From assembly GCA_002398875.1 (NCBI GenBank), contig DHCC01000033.1:95220-159219 (forward strand): a DNA stretch of 64,000 bases, read 5' to 3'. A program made the translations under genes and the position numbers. Shown piece after piece: positions 8,335-16,052 of the stretch (positions are counted from its first letter, which is position 1; every line of letters starts with the position of its first letter). Below the pieces are notes generated by a model. That model was not told where the DNA came from. It worked only from the letters and a program-made list of their open reading frames with translations, and did no database searches. Origin of the DNA: Bacteroidales bacterium UBA4912. Its GTDB lineage: Bacteria > Bacteroidota > Bacteroidia > Bacteroidales > Dysgonomonadaceae.

Positions 8335-9618
8335 ATGATTTATTATGAAAATGGCTCCCCTCAAACTAGTTTGTCGAGAGACGATCTAAAGAAAGGGTTA
8401 AATGAGGCCTTAGACAAATTGGGAGAACGGCATAAAATTCTTGCCGTTCCACCCGATTATACTCGCTTGCCAAGTAAAGCAGGTGAACTGACAGAGATTA
8501 CTTGGGAATATTATGGTGAAAAGTTGACAGATATTCTTCCGGCTTTAGGTACCCACACTCCAATGACTGACGCTCAGATCAGTCACATGTTTGGCAACAC
8601 TCCCAGGGGACTGTTCAGAGATCACGACTGGAGAAATGATGTTTTGACTCTTGGTGAAGTTCCTGCCGACTATATAAGAGAAATATCCGAGGGTAAAGTG
8701 GATTTTACCTGGCCTGCACAGGTAAATAAACTTTTAGTTGAAGGCGGGTTTGATTTGATACTTTCTATTGGGCAGGTTGTGCCTCACGAAGTTGTAGGAA
8801 TGGCCAATTACAATAAAAACATTCTGGTTGGAACAGGTGGTAGTGAAGGTATTAACAAAAGTCATTACATTGGTGCTGTTTATGGCATGGAACGTATGAT
8901 GGGCCGGGCAGATACACCTGTTCGTCGTGTATTTAATTATGCTACTGAAAAATATCTTAGCCAAATACCGATCGTTTATGTCTTAACTGTTGTAGGGGTA
9001 AATGAGGAAGGAATTGAACAGACTTATGGGTTGTTTGTAGGTGATGATCTTGAAGTGTTTGATCGTGCATCTAAGTTGTCATTGGATGTTAACTTTGTCA
9101 TGGTTGAGAAACCATTAAAAAAGGTTGTAGTATGGCTTGATCCTAAAGAGTTTAAAAGTACTTGGCTTGGGAATAAATCCATATACCGTACAAGAATGGC
9201 AATAGCTGATGATGGTGAATTAATTGTAATTGCACCTGCACTTAAAGAATTTGGAGAAGATAAGGAAATCGACAGGTTGATACGAAAATATGGATATTTT
9301 GGAACTCCCAATACTTTAAAAGCTGTATCAGAAAATCAGGAGCTTAGAGATAATCTTAGTGCTGCTGCACATTTAATCCATGGATCGTCAGAAGGTAGAT
9401 TCTCCATAACATATTATCCGGGAAAGGGTTCGGAAAATCTTACCCGAGAAGAGATTGAAAGTGTAGGCTTTGGTTGGGGTGATTTTGATGAAGCAATGAA
9501 AAAATATAATCTTCCTAAGCTAAAAGAAGGGTTTAATATCCTGCCAGACGGAGAGGAGATCTATTATATCTCAAGTCCTGCTTTGGGCTTGTGGGCATAC
9601 AAAGATCGGTTTGAATAA
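8335..9618 (+). CDS. LarA-superfamily nickel-pincer racemase/epimerase, candidate D-gluconate/D-mannonate 2-epimerase
   Basis: 427 residues with the two-domain LarA (DUF2088) architecture. Visible family residues are PDYTR (Asp41, Arg44), GTHTPM with His74, His84, PHEV with His151, the candidate cofactor-anchoring Lys161 and His177. LarA uses a nickel pincer nucleotide made by LarB, LarC and LarE, none of which is in the window. The superfamily is known to include D-gluconate 2-epimerases as well as lactate and malate racemases. Mannonate and gluconate are C2 epimers, and here the gene lies between a mannonate-forming SDR and gnd, so that function fits best. No lactate permease, lactate dehydrogenase or LarR-type context supports lactate racemase. 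Confidence 0.82.
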   Translation: MIYYENGSPQTSLSRDDLKKGLNEALDKLGERHKILAVPPDYTRLPSKAGELTEITWEYYGEKLTDILPALGTHTPMTDAQISHMFGNTPRGLFRDHDWRNDVLTLGEVPADYIREISEGKVDFTWPAQVNKLLVEGGFDLILSIGQVVPHEVVGMANYNKNILVGTGGSEGINKSHYIGAVYGMERMMGRADTPVRRVFNYATEKYLSQIPIVYVLTVVGVNEEGIEQTYGLFVGDDLEVFDRASKLSLDVNFVMVEKPLKKVVVWLDPKEFKSTWLGNKSIYRTRMAIADDGELIVIAPALKEFGEDKEIDRLIRKYGYFGTPNTLKAVSENQELRDNLSAAAHLIHGSSEGRFSITYYPGKGSENLTREEIESVGFGWGDFDEAMKKYNLPKLKEGFNILPDGEEIYYISSPALGLWAYKDRFE

Positions 9619-9688
9619 AAATAAACAGAGACTTTGAATACTGCTACATGAATTACTGGACTGAAAAGTAATAACTAAAATAATTATC

Positions 9689-11110
9689 ATGACAACAAGA
9701 AGAGAATTTATTAAAAGTGCTGCATTTGCTTCTGCCGGACTTGCAGTAGGAGGTTTATCAACTAAAACCAACGCGGCAAGTTACAGTAGGATAGTTGGTT
9801 CCAATAAAAAAGTGAACCTTGCACATATTGGAATTGGAAACAGAGGATGGGAAATCATGAATGATTTTGATAAAACCGGCCTTGCTAATGTCGTTGCATT
9901 GTGTGATGTAGACCTGGGTGCTGAACATACAAAGAAAGCATTGGCGAAATTTCCCAATGCGAAAAGATTTAAAGACTTCAGGGAAATGTTTGATAAGATG
10001 GGTAACGAAATAGAAGCTGTTGCAATTGCAACACCTGATTTTGCCCATTTTCCAGCAGTAATGATGTCGATGGCTGAAGGAAAACATGTGTATGTGGAGA
10101 AGCCACTAAGCAGAACATTTCATGAAACAGAATTATTAATCCAAGCTGCTAAGAAATATCCAAAAGTAGTTACTCAGATGGGTAATCAGGGACATTCAGA
10201 GGCTAACTTCTTTCAGTTTAAAGCATGGAAAGAAGCCGGAATCATTAAAGATGTAACTGCCATTACAGCACACATGAATAATGCAAGAAGATGGCACGGA
10301 TGGGATACTGATATCAAAAAATTTCCTGATGCTGAACCAATACCTGAAACATTAGACTGGGATACTTGGTTGATGGCACGTGATTATCACGATTATAACA
10401 AGGATTTCCATTATGGTCAGTGGCGTTGCTGGTACGATTTTGGTATGGGTGCCCTTGGCGATTGGGGTGCACATATTATAGATACTGCACACAGATTTCT
10501 TGATCTTGGATTACCTGAAGAGGTGACGCCATTGAAGCTTAGCGGTCATAACGATTTCTTCTTTCCAATGTCGAGCACTATAGAGTTTAAATTCCCCAAA
10601 CGTGGAAATATGCCACCGGTAGTTATCACATGGTACGATGGTGTTGACAATATACCAACTGTTCCTGAAGGTTACGGGGTATCGGAGCTTGATCCAAACA
10701 TTCCGAGTGTTGGCGGAGGTCAGATACAACCGGCTAAATTGAATCCGGGTAAAGAGATATATAGTAAAGAGTTGACATTTAAAGGCGGTTCACATGGTAG
10801 CACTTTAAGTATTATTCCAGAAGAAAAAGCTAAGGATATGGAAAAAAATCTGCCGGAAGTACCAAAAAGTCCTTCTAATCATTTTGCTAATTTCCTTCTG
10901 GCTTGTCAGGGTAAAGAAGAATCAAGATCACCTTTTGAAATATCCGGTCCGCTGAGTCAGGTGTTTTGCATGGGTGTAGCAGCTCAGAGATTAAACAGGA
11001 AAATTGTTTTCGATCGTGAAACTAAGCGCGTTACAAATGATGCATTTGCAGATGCTTTCCTTACTGGAGAGCCACCAAGAAAAGGCTGGGAGGATTTTTA
11101 TAAAATATGA
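9689..11110 (+). CDS. Gfo/Idh/MocA-family oxidoreductase with Tat signal
   Basis: 473 residues. A twin-arginine signal (TTRREFIKSAAF, residues 2-13) indicates export of the folded, cofactor-loaded protein. The N-terminal NAD(P)-binding fold includes IGIGNRGWE and VALCDVD, and EKPLSRT (about residue 137) is the conserved catalytic Lys-Pro block. The C-terminal half has the long insert common in Bacteroidetes members of this family. It follows the LarA gene by 70 bp and precedes a DUF1080 lipoprotein by 57 bp. In Bacteroidetes such pairs act in the 3-keto-glycoside route, where the oxidoreductase oxidises a sugar at C3 before eliminative cleavage. The substrate is unknown; a uronic-acid glycoside would fit the operon. 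Confidence 0.88.
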   Translation: MTTRREFIKSAAFASAGLAVGGLSTKTNAASYSRIVGSNKKVNLAHIGIGNRGWEIMNDFDKTGLANVVALCDVDLGAEHTKKALAKFPNAKRFKDFREMFDKMGNEIEAVAIATPDFAHFPAVMMSMAEGKHVYVEKPLSRTFHETELLIQAAKKYPKVVTQMGNQGHSEANFFQFKAWKEAGIIKDVTAITAHMNNARRWHGWDTDIKKFPDAEPIPETLDWDTWLMARDYHDYNKDFHYGQWRCWYDFGMGALGDWGAHIIDTAHRFLDLGLPEEVTPLKLSGHNDFFFPMSSTIEFKFPKRGNMPPVVITWYDGVDNIPTVPEGYGVSELDPNIPSVGGGQIQPAKLNPGKEIYSKELTFKGGSHGSTLSIIPEEKAKDMEKNLPEVPKSPSNHFANFLLACQGKEESRSPFEISGPLSQVFCMGVAAQRLNRKIVFDRETKRVTNDAFADAFLTGEPPRKGWEDFYKI

Positions 11111-11167
11111 TTCATATAAAATCAGAATAACAAAGAATAGTACTAATAATTAAATCAAAAAAAAGTA

Positions 11168-12526
11168 ATGAAGAAAAACATTTTTCTATTAATAACTATG
11201 GTTATGATACTTGCTTCTTGTACACAGCAAGGACCCAACTGGAAGGATCTTTTTAACGGAGAGAATCTGGATGGATGGGAAAAATTAAATGGAACAGCAG
11301 AATATAAGATTGTAGACAATACAATTGTAGGTACTTCTGAGATGAATACTCCTAATACGTTTCTGGCAACTACTGAGACTTATGGTGATTTTATTCTTGA
11401 GTTTGACTTTAAAGTTGATGATGGACTAAATTCAGGTGTACAGTTCAGAAGCTTGAGCTTACCAGAGTATAATAATGGTCGTGTACATGGATATCAGTTT
11501 GAAATTGACCCATCTGATCGTGCCTGGACCGGCGGTATATATGATGAAGCTCGCCGTGGTTGGCTTTATCCTCTTGACTATAACCCTGAAGGACAAAAGG
11601 CTTTTAAGAATGAAGAGTGGAACAGCGCAAGAATAGAAGCTATAGGCAACTCAATACGAACATGGGTTAATGGTGTTGAATGTGCAAATCTTCTTGATGA
11701 TATGACATCAGAAGGAATTATTGCACTACAGGTTCACTCAATTAGAAATGAAGAGTTAGTTGGGAAAACTGTTTCCTGGCGCAACATACGTATTCTTACA
11801 GAAGATCTTGAGCAATACAGAACTCCTGCTAACAATAATGTAAATCAGATTAATCAAATAGCTAACACAATTTCTGAAATTGAAGCTTCAGAAGGGTGGG
11901 AGCTGCTTTGGGACGGAAAAACAACTAACGGCTGGCGTGGTGCAAAACTGGATGAGTTTCCTGCGCAAGGATGGATAATTGAAGACGGTGTTTTAAAGGT
12001 TCTTAAAGGTGATGGTGGTGAATCTACCGGAGGTGGTGATATTGTAACGACCAGACCTTATAAAAACTTCATGTTAAAAGTTGACTTTAAAATAACTGAA
12101 GGTGCTAATAGCGGTATTAAATATTTTGTTGATACAAATTTAAATAAAGGTCAAGGTTCTGCTATAGGTTGTGAATTCCAAATACTTGATGATAGAAATC
12201 ATCCGGATGCAAAGCTTGGTAAAGATGGTAACAGAACACTGGGTTCACTTTATGATCTCATACCTGCTCCTGAAGATAAACCTTTCCGAAGAGGATTCTT
12301 CAATACTGCTATGGTAGTTGTACAAGGCAACCATGTTGAGCATTGGCTTAATGGAATTAAAATTATTGAGTATGAGAGAAACACTGAAGAGTGGAACGCT
12401 CTTGTACAAACAAGCAAATATAAAGATTGGCCAAATTTTGGTAATGCCGAAGAAGGACTACTCCTTTTACAGGATCATGGTGATGAAGTTTGGTTCCAGA
12501 ATATAAAGATTAAAGAACTGGATTAA
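11168..12526 (+). CDS. Tandem DUF1080 (3-keto-disaccharide hydrolase-like) lipoprotein
   Basis: 452 residues. A lipoprotein signal ends in LASC (Cys about 18), placing it on an envelope membrane. Two DUF1080 concanavalin-like domains follow, about residues 25-215 and 240-452. Each begins with a W-x-x-L-x-(N/D)-G block and carries NSGVQFRS or NSGIKYF. Members of this family cleave 3-keto-glycosides formed by partner oxidoreductases. Position at the end of the operon next to the exported Gfo/Idh/MocA enzyme supports that partnership. Two domains may serve two substrates or act as catalytic and binding modules; the sequence does not decide. Confidence 0.85.
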   Translation: MKKNIFLLITMVMILASCTQQGPNWKDLFNGENLDGWEKLNGTAEYKIVDNTIVGTSEMNTPNTFLATTETYGDFILEFDFKVDDGLNSGVQFRSLSLPEYNNGRVHGYQFEIDPSDRAWTGGIYDEARRGWLYPLDYNPEGQKAFKNEEWNSARIEAIGNSIRTWVNGVECANLLDDMTSEGIIALQVHSIRNEELVGKTVSWRNIRILTEDLEQYRTPANNNVNQINQIANTISEIEASEGWELLWDGKTTNGWRGAKLDEFPAQGWIIEDGVLKVLKGDGGESTGGGDIVTTRPYKNFMLKVDFKITEGANSGIKYFVDTNLNKGQGSAIGCEFQILDDRNHPDAKLGKDGNRTLGSLYDLIPAPEDKPFRRGFFNTAMVVVQGNHVEHWLNGIKIIEYERNTEEWNALVQTSKYKDWPNFGNAEEGLLLLQDHGDEVWFQNIKIKELD

Positions 12527-12563
12527 ATCTACTTAAAGAAAGGACACTATCCGTAACATAATA

Positions 12564-12602
12564 GGGCAGGGGGGAAATGTTTATTTACTCCCTGCCTTTT
12601 TT
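12564..12602 (+). terminator. Rho-independent terminator of the uxaC operon
   Basis: GGCAGGG (12565-12571) pairs with CCCTGCC (12590-12596), followed by a run of six T. It lies 38 bases after the DUF1080 stop. Confidence 0.85.
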
Positions 12603-12704
12603 GGTGCTGTATTTCATTCTATCGATGCTATTAATGTCTCATAGAATTAATCTCTTACACACCACAAATCAGTCAAAAATATACATTTAATAATTATATC
12701 TGTC

Positions 12705-12712
12705 TATTTTTG
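12705..12712 (+). promoter_or_regulatory. Candidate -7 element for trhO
   Basis: TATTTTTG matches TAnnTTTG, 31 bases before the start codon. No clear TTTG lies 19-21 bases upstream, so only half the promoter is recognisable. Confidence 0.4.
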
Positions 12713-12743
12713 CCCTTTAAGTTAATTATCACAGCAAACAATT

Positions 12744-13676
12744 ATGCAGGTTTTACATAACCGGTTCTCTAATAAAGAACTAAAAAGGCGAATGTTGGAA
12801 GAGACAGAACCCAGGATTACAATCTCTTTCTATAAATATTTTCATATTGATGATCCTCAGCAGTTCAGAGATGAACTTTACGTGAGATTTTATGAAATAA
12901 ATGTGTTCGGACGTGTTTATATTGCATCAGAAGGTATAAACGGACAGATTTCAGTTCCCCAAAATAAAAAGAATATCTTTAAAGAAATTATTTATAATGC
13001 CCATCCTCAGTTGAAAGGAATCAGACTAAACGATGCACTGGATAATGATGGGAAATCCTTCTGGGTATTGAGAATGAAGGTGCGGAATAAAATTGTTGCA
13101 GATGGAATTCAAGACCCGGCTTTTGATCCCTCCAGAACAGGCAAGTATCTAACGGCAACGGAGTTTAATAAATTAAGCGATCAGGATGACACTATCGTTG
13201 TTGATATGCGTAACAGTTACGAATATGAGGTCGGGCACTTTAATAATGCACTTGAAGTACCATCAGAAACATTCCGTGAACAGTTGCCTATGGCAGTTGA
13301 AATGCTTAAAGAGCATAAAGATAAAAACATTATTATGTACTGTACCGGCGGCATTAGGTGCGAAAAGGCGAGTGCATACATGTTGCATAATGGCTTTAAA
13401 AACGTTTATCATGTAGAAGGCGGAATAATTGAATATGTCAAGAATGCACGTGAAGAGAAACTCCCGGTAAAATTTATCGGTAAAAACTTCGTGTTCGATG
13501 AGCGTTTAGGAGAGCGTGTTACTGATGATGTAATTGCTAAATGTCATCAATGTGGTGCACCCAGTGACAGACATACAAACTGTGCCAACCAGAAGTGTCA
13601 CGATCTGATAATTCAATGCGAAAAATGCGCTGAAGAGTTTAACGGATGCTGCTCACACGAGTGTAAGCAGCACTGA
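12744..13676 (+). CDS. trhO: tRNA uridine hydroxylase TrhO (rhodanese family, YceA)
   Basis: 310 residues. An N-terminal acylphosphatase-like domain (about 20-110) with EGINGQIS is followed by a rhodanese domain (about 125-225) whose active loop is CTGGIRC with Cys200. The C-terminus holds a cysteine cluster (CHQCGAP and later CxxxxCHDLIIQCEKC) typical of this family. TrhO makes the O2-dependent 5-hydroxyuridine at tRNA position 34. It stands alone, convergent with the lipoprotein gene on the other strand. Confidence 0.93.
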   Translation: MQVLHNRFSNKELKRRMLEETEPRITISFYKYFHIDDPQQFRDELYVRFYEINVFGRVYIASEGINGQISVPQNKKNIFKEIIYNAHPQLKGIRLNDALDNDGKSFWVLRMKVRNKIVADGIQDPAFDPSRTGKYLTATEFNKLSDQDDTIVVDMRNSYEYEVGHFNNALEVPSETFREQLPMAVEMLKEHKDKNIIMYCTGGIRCEKASAYMLHNGFKNVYHVEGGIIEYVKNAREEKLPVKFIGKNFVFDERLGERVTDDVIAKCHQCGAPSDRHTNCANQKCHDLIIQCEKCAEEFNGCCSHECKQH

Positions 13677-13712
13677 ATACTTTTTACAATGCAATACTTT
13701 TTACAATGCAAT
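13676..13712. repeat. 17-bp tandem duplication between convergent genes
   Basis: AATACTTTTTACAATGC occurs at 13676-13692 and again at 13693-13709, followed by AAT. The second copy supplies the stop codon of the leftward lipoprotein gene, and the first begins within the trhO stop. Confidence 0.85.
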
Positions 13713-15710
13713 CCTTTTCAATTTGATTACACCATCACTGCCGGTGTAAGCTACATATATTTTACTATCCGATTTTGGTGAGGCAGCAGTTGCAATACAG
13801 TCTGATTTAACAGTAACATCAGAATAAACCTGACCGGCAGTATTTATTGCAGTATAAAGATTTGATCCACTATATCCCCCGATAATTCTTGTTTCAGGTA
13901 ATGCTAACAGAGTTGCAGGATTACTAAAGTTATTAGAGAATGACGGAGTCACAACCTGAGGATTTATAAAACTAATTGTATTACCGTTAACCGATAGTTG
14001 AGATGTTGTAATATTGTTTCCTGTTTTATAAAGAGCAACAACACTGGTGCCGTCGAAAGTTATATCGTAGATATCTTCACGATCGTACTTGTATGTAGCT
14101 CCTGCAAAACCTTCTGCTGTAAGTGATTTCACTCTGACACGATAATTATGGTCTGCACCACTCATCCACTTCCAAAAATCATGCTGATGTGCAAGTATAA
14201 AATAGTTTCCGATATTATCAAGTGTTATCCTGGAACCTTTGTCATAATAGTCTGCCCCCGCATCTGCACCTCCATAAGATTCATAATATCCATTATAAAT
14301 GAGAGTCTTCACAAAACTCCCACTGCTATTGACAGCGTACATTATATCAGGTTTATCAGTGTAAGCACCAGTATTCCCTTCTGTATCAGTATAAGTTATA
14401 TGGGCATATCCATTTCCATCAACAGCAATATCGGGTCTGCTGCAACTTCCGGAGTTATTTGACTCAATATTAATTGTCTCGCTCCAGGTAGAGCCTGTAC
14501 GCGAAATGTAAGCTATTTTCCCGTCTGTAGTGGTATAAACTACATGAGGATTGTCATTATGGTCTATTGCCAGACGGGGATCACTTCCCGAACCAAGAGA
14601 AACTTCGCCTGACCAGGCTCCGCTTTCCAGCGCTTCATTATAATAAACCATACCATCCCTGAGATAAACCATCCCTATAAATCCATTACCACCTTCAGCA
14701 TGTCGTAGATTGCCTGTTATGGTCAGATCTCCAATTGTTGGCGGAGGTGTGAAAGTGTTGTCTGTAAACTGAAGTTCCGTACCAGTCCATACAGCATAGA
14801 AATAATAACTAAAACCTACATCAGCAGGCGCTGTTCGTTCAGGTTTAGAATTATCACTACTAACAATTACTGCACCCTCAGAATTATTTAATACTAACGA
14901 TAGCTCTGGCCAATTTACATCTGGAAGCGGAGGATACCATACCCAAAAAGAAGCTGATTCACCACTCAACAAACTGTTTACAGGAGATTTCAATGAAATA
15001 TAATCCCCTGCAGTTTCAATACCTGTGAATACTTCATTAACCAGATCATACAATGCTCCTCCATCCGCATTATTATACGCCCAACCACCAGTTTCAGCAA
15101 TAAGTTTTGCTCCACCGATATTTTCAATACTATTCTCACTAAGGTTTTTGAGTATAATACAGAAAAGCGAACCTAAATGTCGGAATGTTACGTTCACTTT
15201 TATATCCTGTGTGTTTATTTCTTTGCATGAAAAAGCCATCATTACATCTTTTCTTTCACCAACTGATTCCAGACTCCCTGCGGTACCGGGATTTGCCGGC
15301 AGTACAGCAAGTGCAGGGTCTGTATCAGATAATCCCCCGCCACCATATACACCGTAAAGATCAAACAATCCCTCGTTTATGCTTTCTGGCAATTTGATAT
15401 CAAAATCAGCCTTCTTCCGATCAGTTGAGATATTCTTTACAGTTACAATTTGCTTAACTTTTGTTTCTCCTTGCAGAAATAAAAGTTGCAACTGGTCCCC
15501 ATCCTCCCATGTCAGTTTCACATTTTTTTCCTCAAGTGTTAGTGCTATGCGAGTTGAGTTGTTGTTTTCCGGCATCGATGCAGAGAGAGATAATATTCGC
15601 TGATTGCCTGATTCAATATTTTCTCTGTTGTTTTGCAGATTCTCCTTTTCACATGATAAGACAAGTATAAATATACAGACTAATGAGAAAAAATAAAAAG
15701 TTGTTTTCAT
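13701..15710 (-). CDS. Fimbrillin-like N-terminal, propeller-like C-terminal lipoprotein
   Basis: 669 residues. A lipoprotein signal ends in VLSCEKE (Cys about 20). Residues about 40-320 carry features of Bacteroidetes fimbrillin/Mfa-like surface proteins: TRIALTLEEKNVKLTWEDGD, a GGxGLSDTDP stretch and FRHLGSLFCI. The second half (about 330-669) has repeated blades of the type PRLAIDHNDNPHVVYTT and PDIAVDGNGYAHITYTD, suggesting a BNR/beta-propeller. It is probably anchored at the cell surface. A 42-residue small gene lies just upstream on the same strand and a membrane AraC regulator diverges from it. Binding partner unknown. The family label is by pattern only. Confidence 0.75.
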   Translation of the reverse strand: MKTTFYFFSLVCIFILVLSCEKENLQNNRENIESGNQRILSLSASMPENNNSTRIALTLEEKNVKLTWEDGDQLQLLFLQGETKVKQIVTVKNISTDRKKADFDIKLPESINEGLFDLYGVYGGGGLSDTDPALAVLPANPGTAGSLESVGERKDVMMAFSCKEINTQDIKVNVTFRHLGSLFCIILKNLSENSIENIGGAKLIAETGGWAYNNADGGALYDLVNEVFTGIETAGDYISLKSPVNSLLSGESASFWVWYPPLPDVNWPELSLVLNNSEGAVIVSSDNSKPERTAPADVGFSYYFYAVWTGTELQFTDNTFTPPPTIGDLTITGNLRHAEGGNGFIGMVYLRDGMVYYNEALESGAWSGEVSLGSGSDPRLAIDHNDNPHVVYTTTDGKIAYISRTGSTWSETINIESNNSGSCSRPDIAVDGNGYAHITYTDTEGNTGAYTDKPDIMYAVNSSGSFVKTLIYNGYYESYGGADAGADYYDKGSRITLDNIGNYFILAHQHDFWKWMSGADHNYRVRVKSLTAEGFAGATYKYDREDIYDITFDGTSVVALYKTGNNITTSQLSVNGNTISFINPQVVTPSFSNNFSNPATLLALPETRIIGGYSGSNLYTAINTAGQVYSDVTVKSDCIATAASPKSDSKIYVAYTGSDGVIKLKRIAL

Positions 15711-15742
15711 TTCTATTAATTTATTTGTTAACTACTTGAAGT

Positions 15743-15871
15743 TTACCAGTCCCGCGATGGTAATTCCATTGGTCCGGTACTTCCATCCTGTAATATATTC
15801 TGCTCAATCTTGATATCAATTACCTCAATATCCGGAGCTAGATAGTGGGAAAGTGCATTTTTTTGTCTCAT
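15743..15871 (-). CDS. Small 42-residue protein upstream of the fimbrillin-like lipoprotein
   Basis: An ATG at 15871 opens 42 codons ending with TAA at 15743-15745, 32 bases before the lipoprotein start, so the two are probably one transcript. The peptide has the layout seen in small Bacteroidetes genes before fimbrillin-like or lipoprotein genes: a basic start, YLAPDIEVIDIKIEQ, then a short Gly/Ser/Pro tail ending in Trp (PSRDW). No signal peptide is seen. Function unknown. The support is the recurring family pattern, the position and an intact frame; a chance ORF of this size is possible. Confidence 0.6.
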   Translation of the reverse strand: MRQKNALSHYLAPDIEVIDIKIEQNILQDGSTGPMELPSRDW

Positions 15872-15935
15872 AAATTTTTATATTTTGTAGCTAAACATAT
15901 TTATGCAAATATTTCGATTTGTTTGATAATGGTTT

Positions 15936-16020
15936 CCTCAATTTGTAAAAAATCATCCTCAATTTGTAAAAAAAATGAGGCTTTTGTAAGGAGAAACAGT
16001 TCTCAAATTGTAAAAAAATC
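15936..16020. repeat. Periodic TCCTCAATTTGTAAAAAA repeats upstream of the AraC gene
   Basis: TCCTCAATTTGTAAAAAA occurs at 15936-15953 and 15956-15973. A degenerate TTTTGTAAGG unit follows near 15981, and TTCTCAAATTGTAAAAAAA lies at 16000-16018. Spacings are 20, about 22 and about 22 bp, so all copies face the same side of the helix. A binding array for the adjacent regulator is a reasonable guess. Confidence 0.6.
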
Positions 16021-16052
16021 CTATTTTTGCAATAACAAACTATATAGAACAG

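Noticed and set aside
8335..9618. Annotation as plain lactate racemase
   Set aside because: LarA similarity is clear, but no lactate transport or dehydrogenase genes lie nearby, and the operon handles C6 sugar acids; an epimerase of gluconate/mannonate fits better.
15936..16020. CRISPR array
   Set aside because: Only three or four degenerate units with no true spacers and no cas genes.
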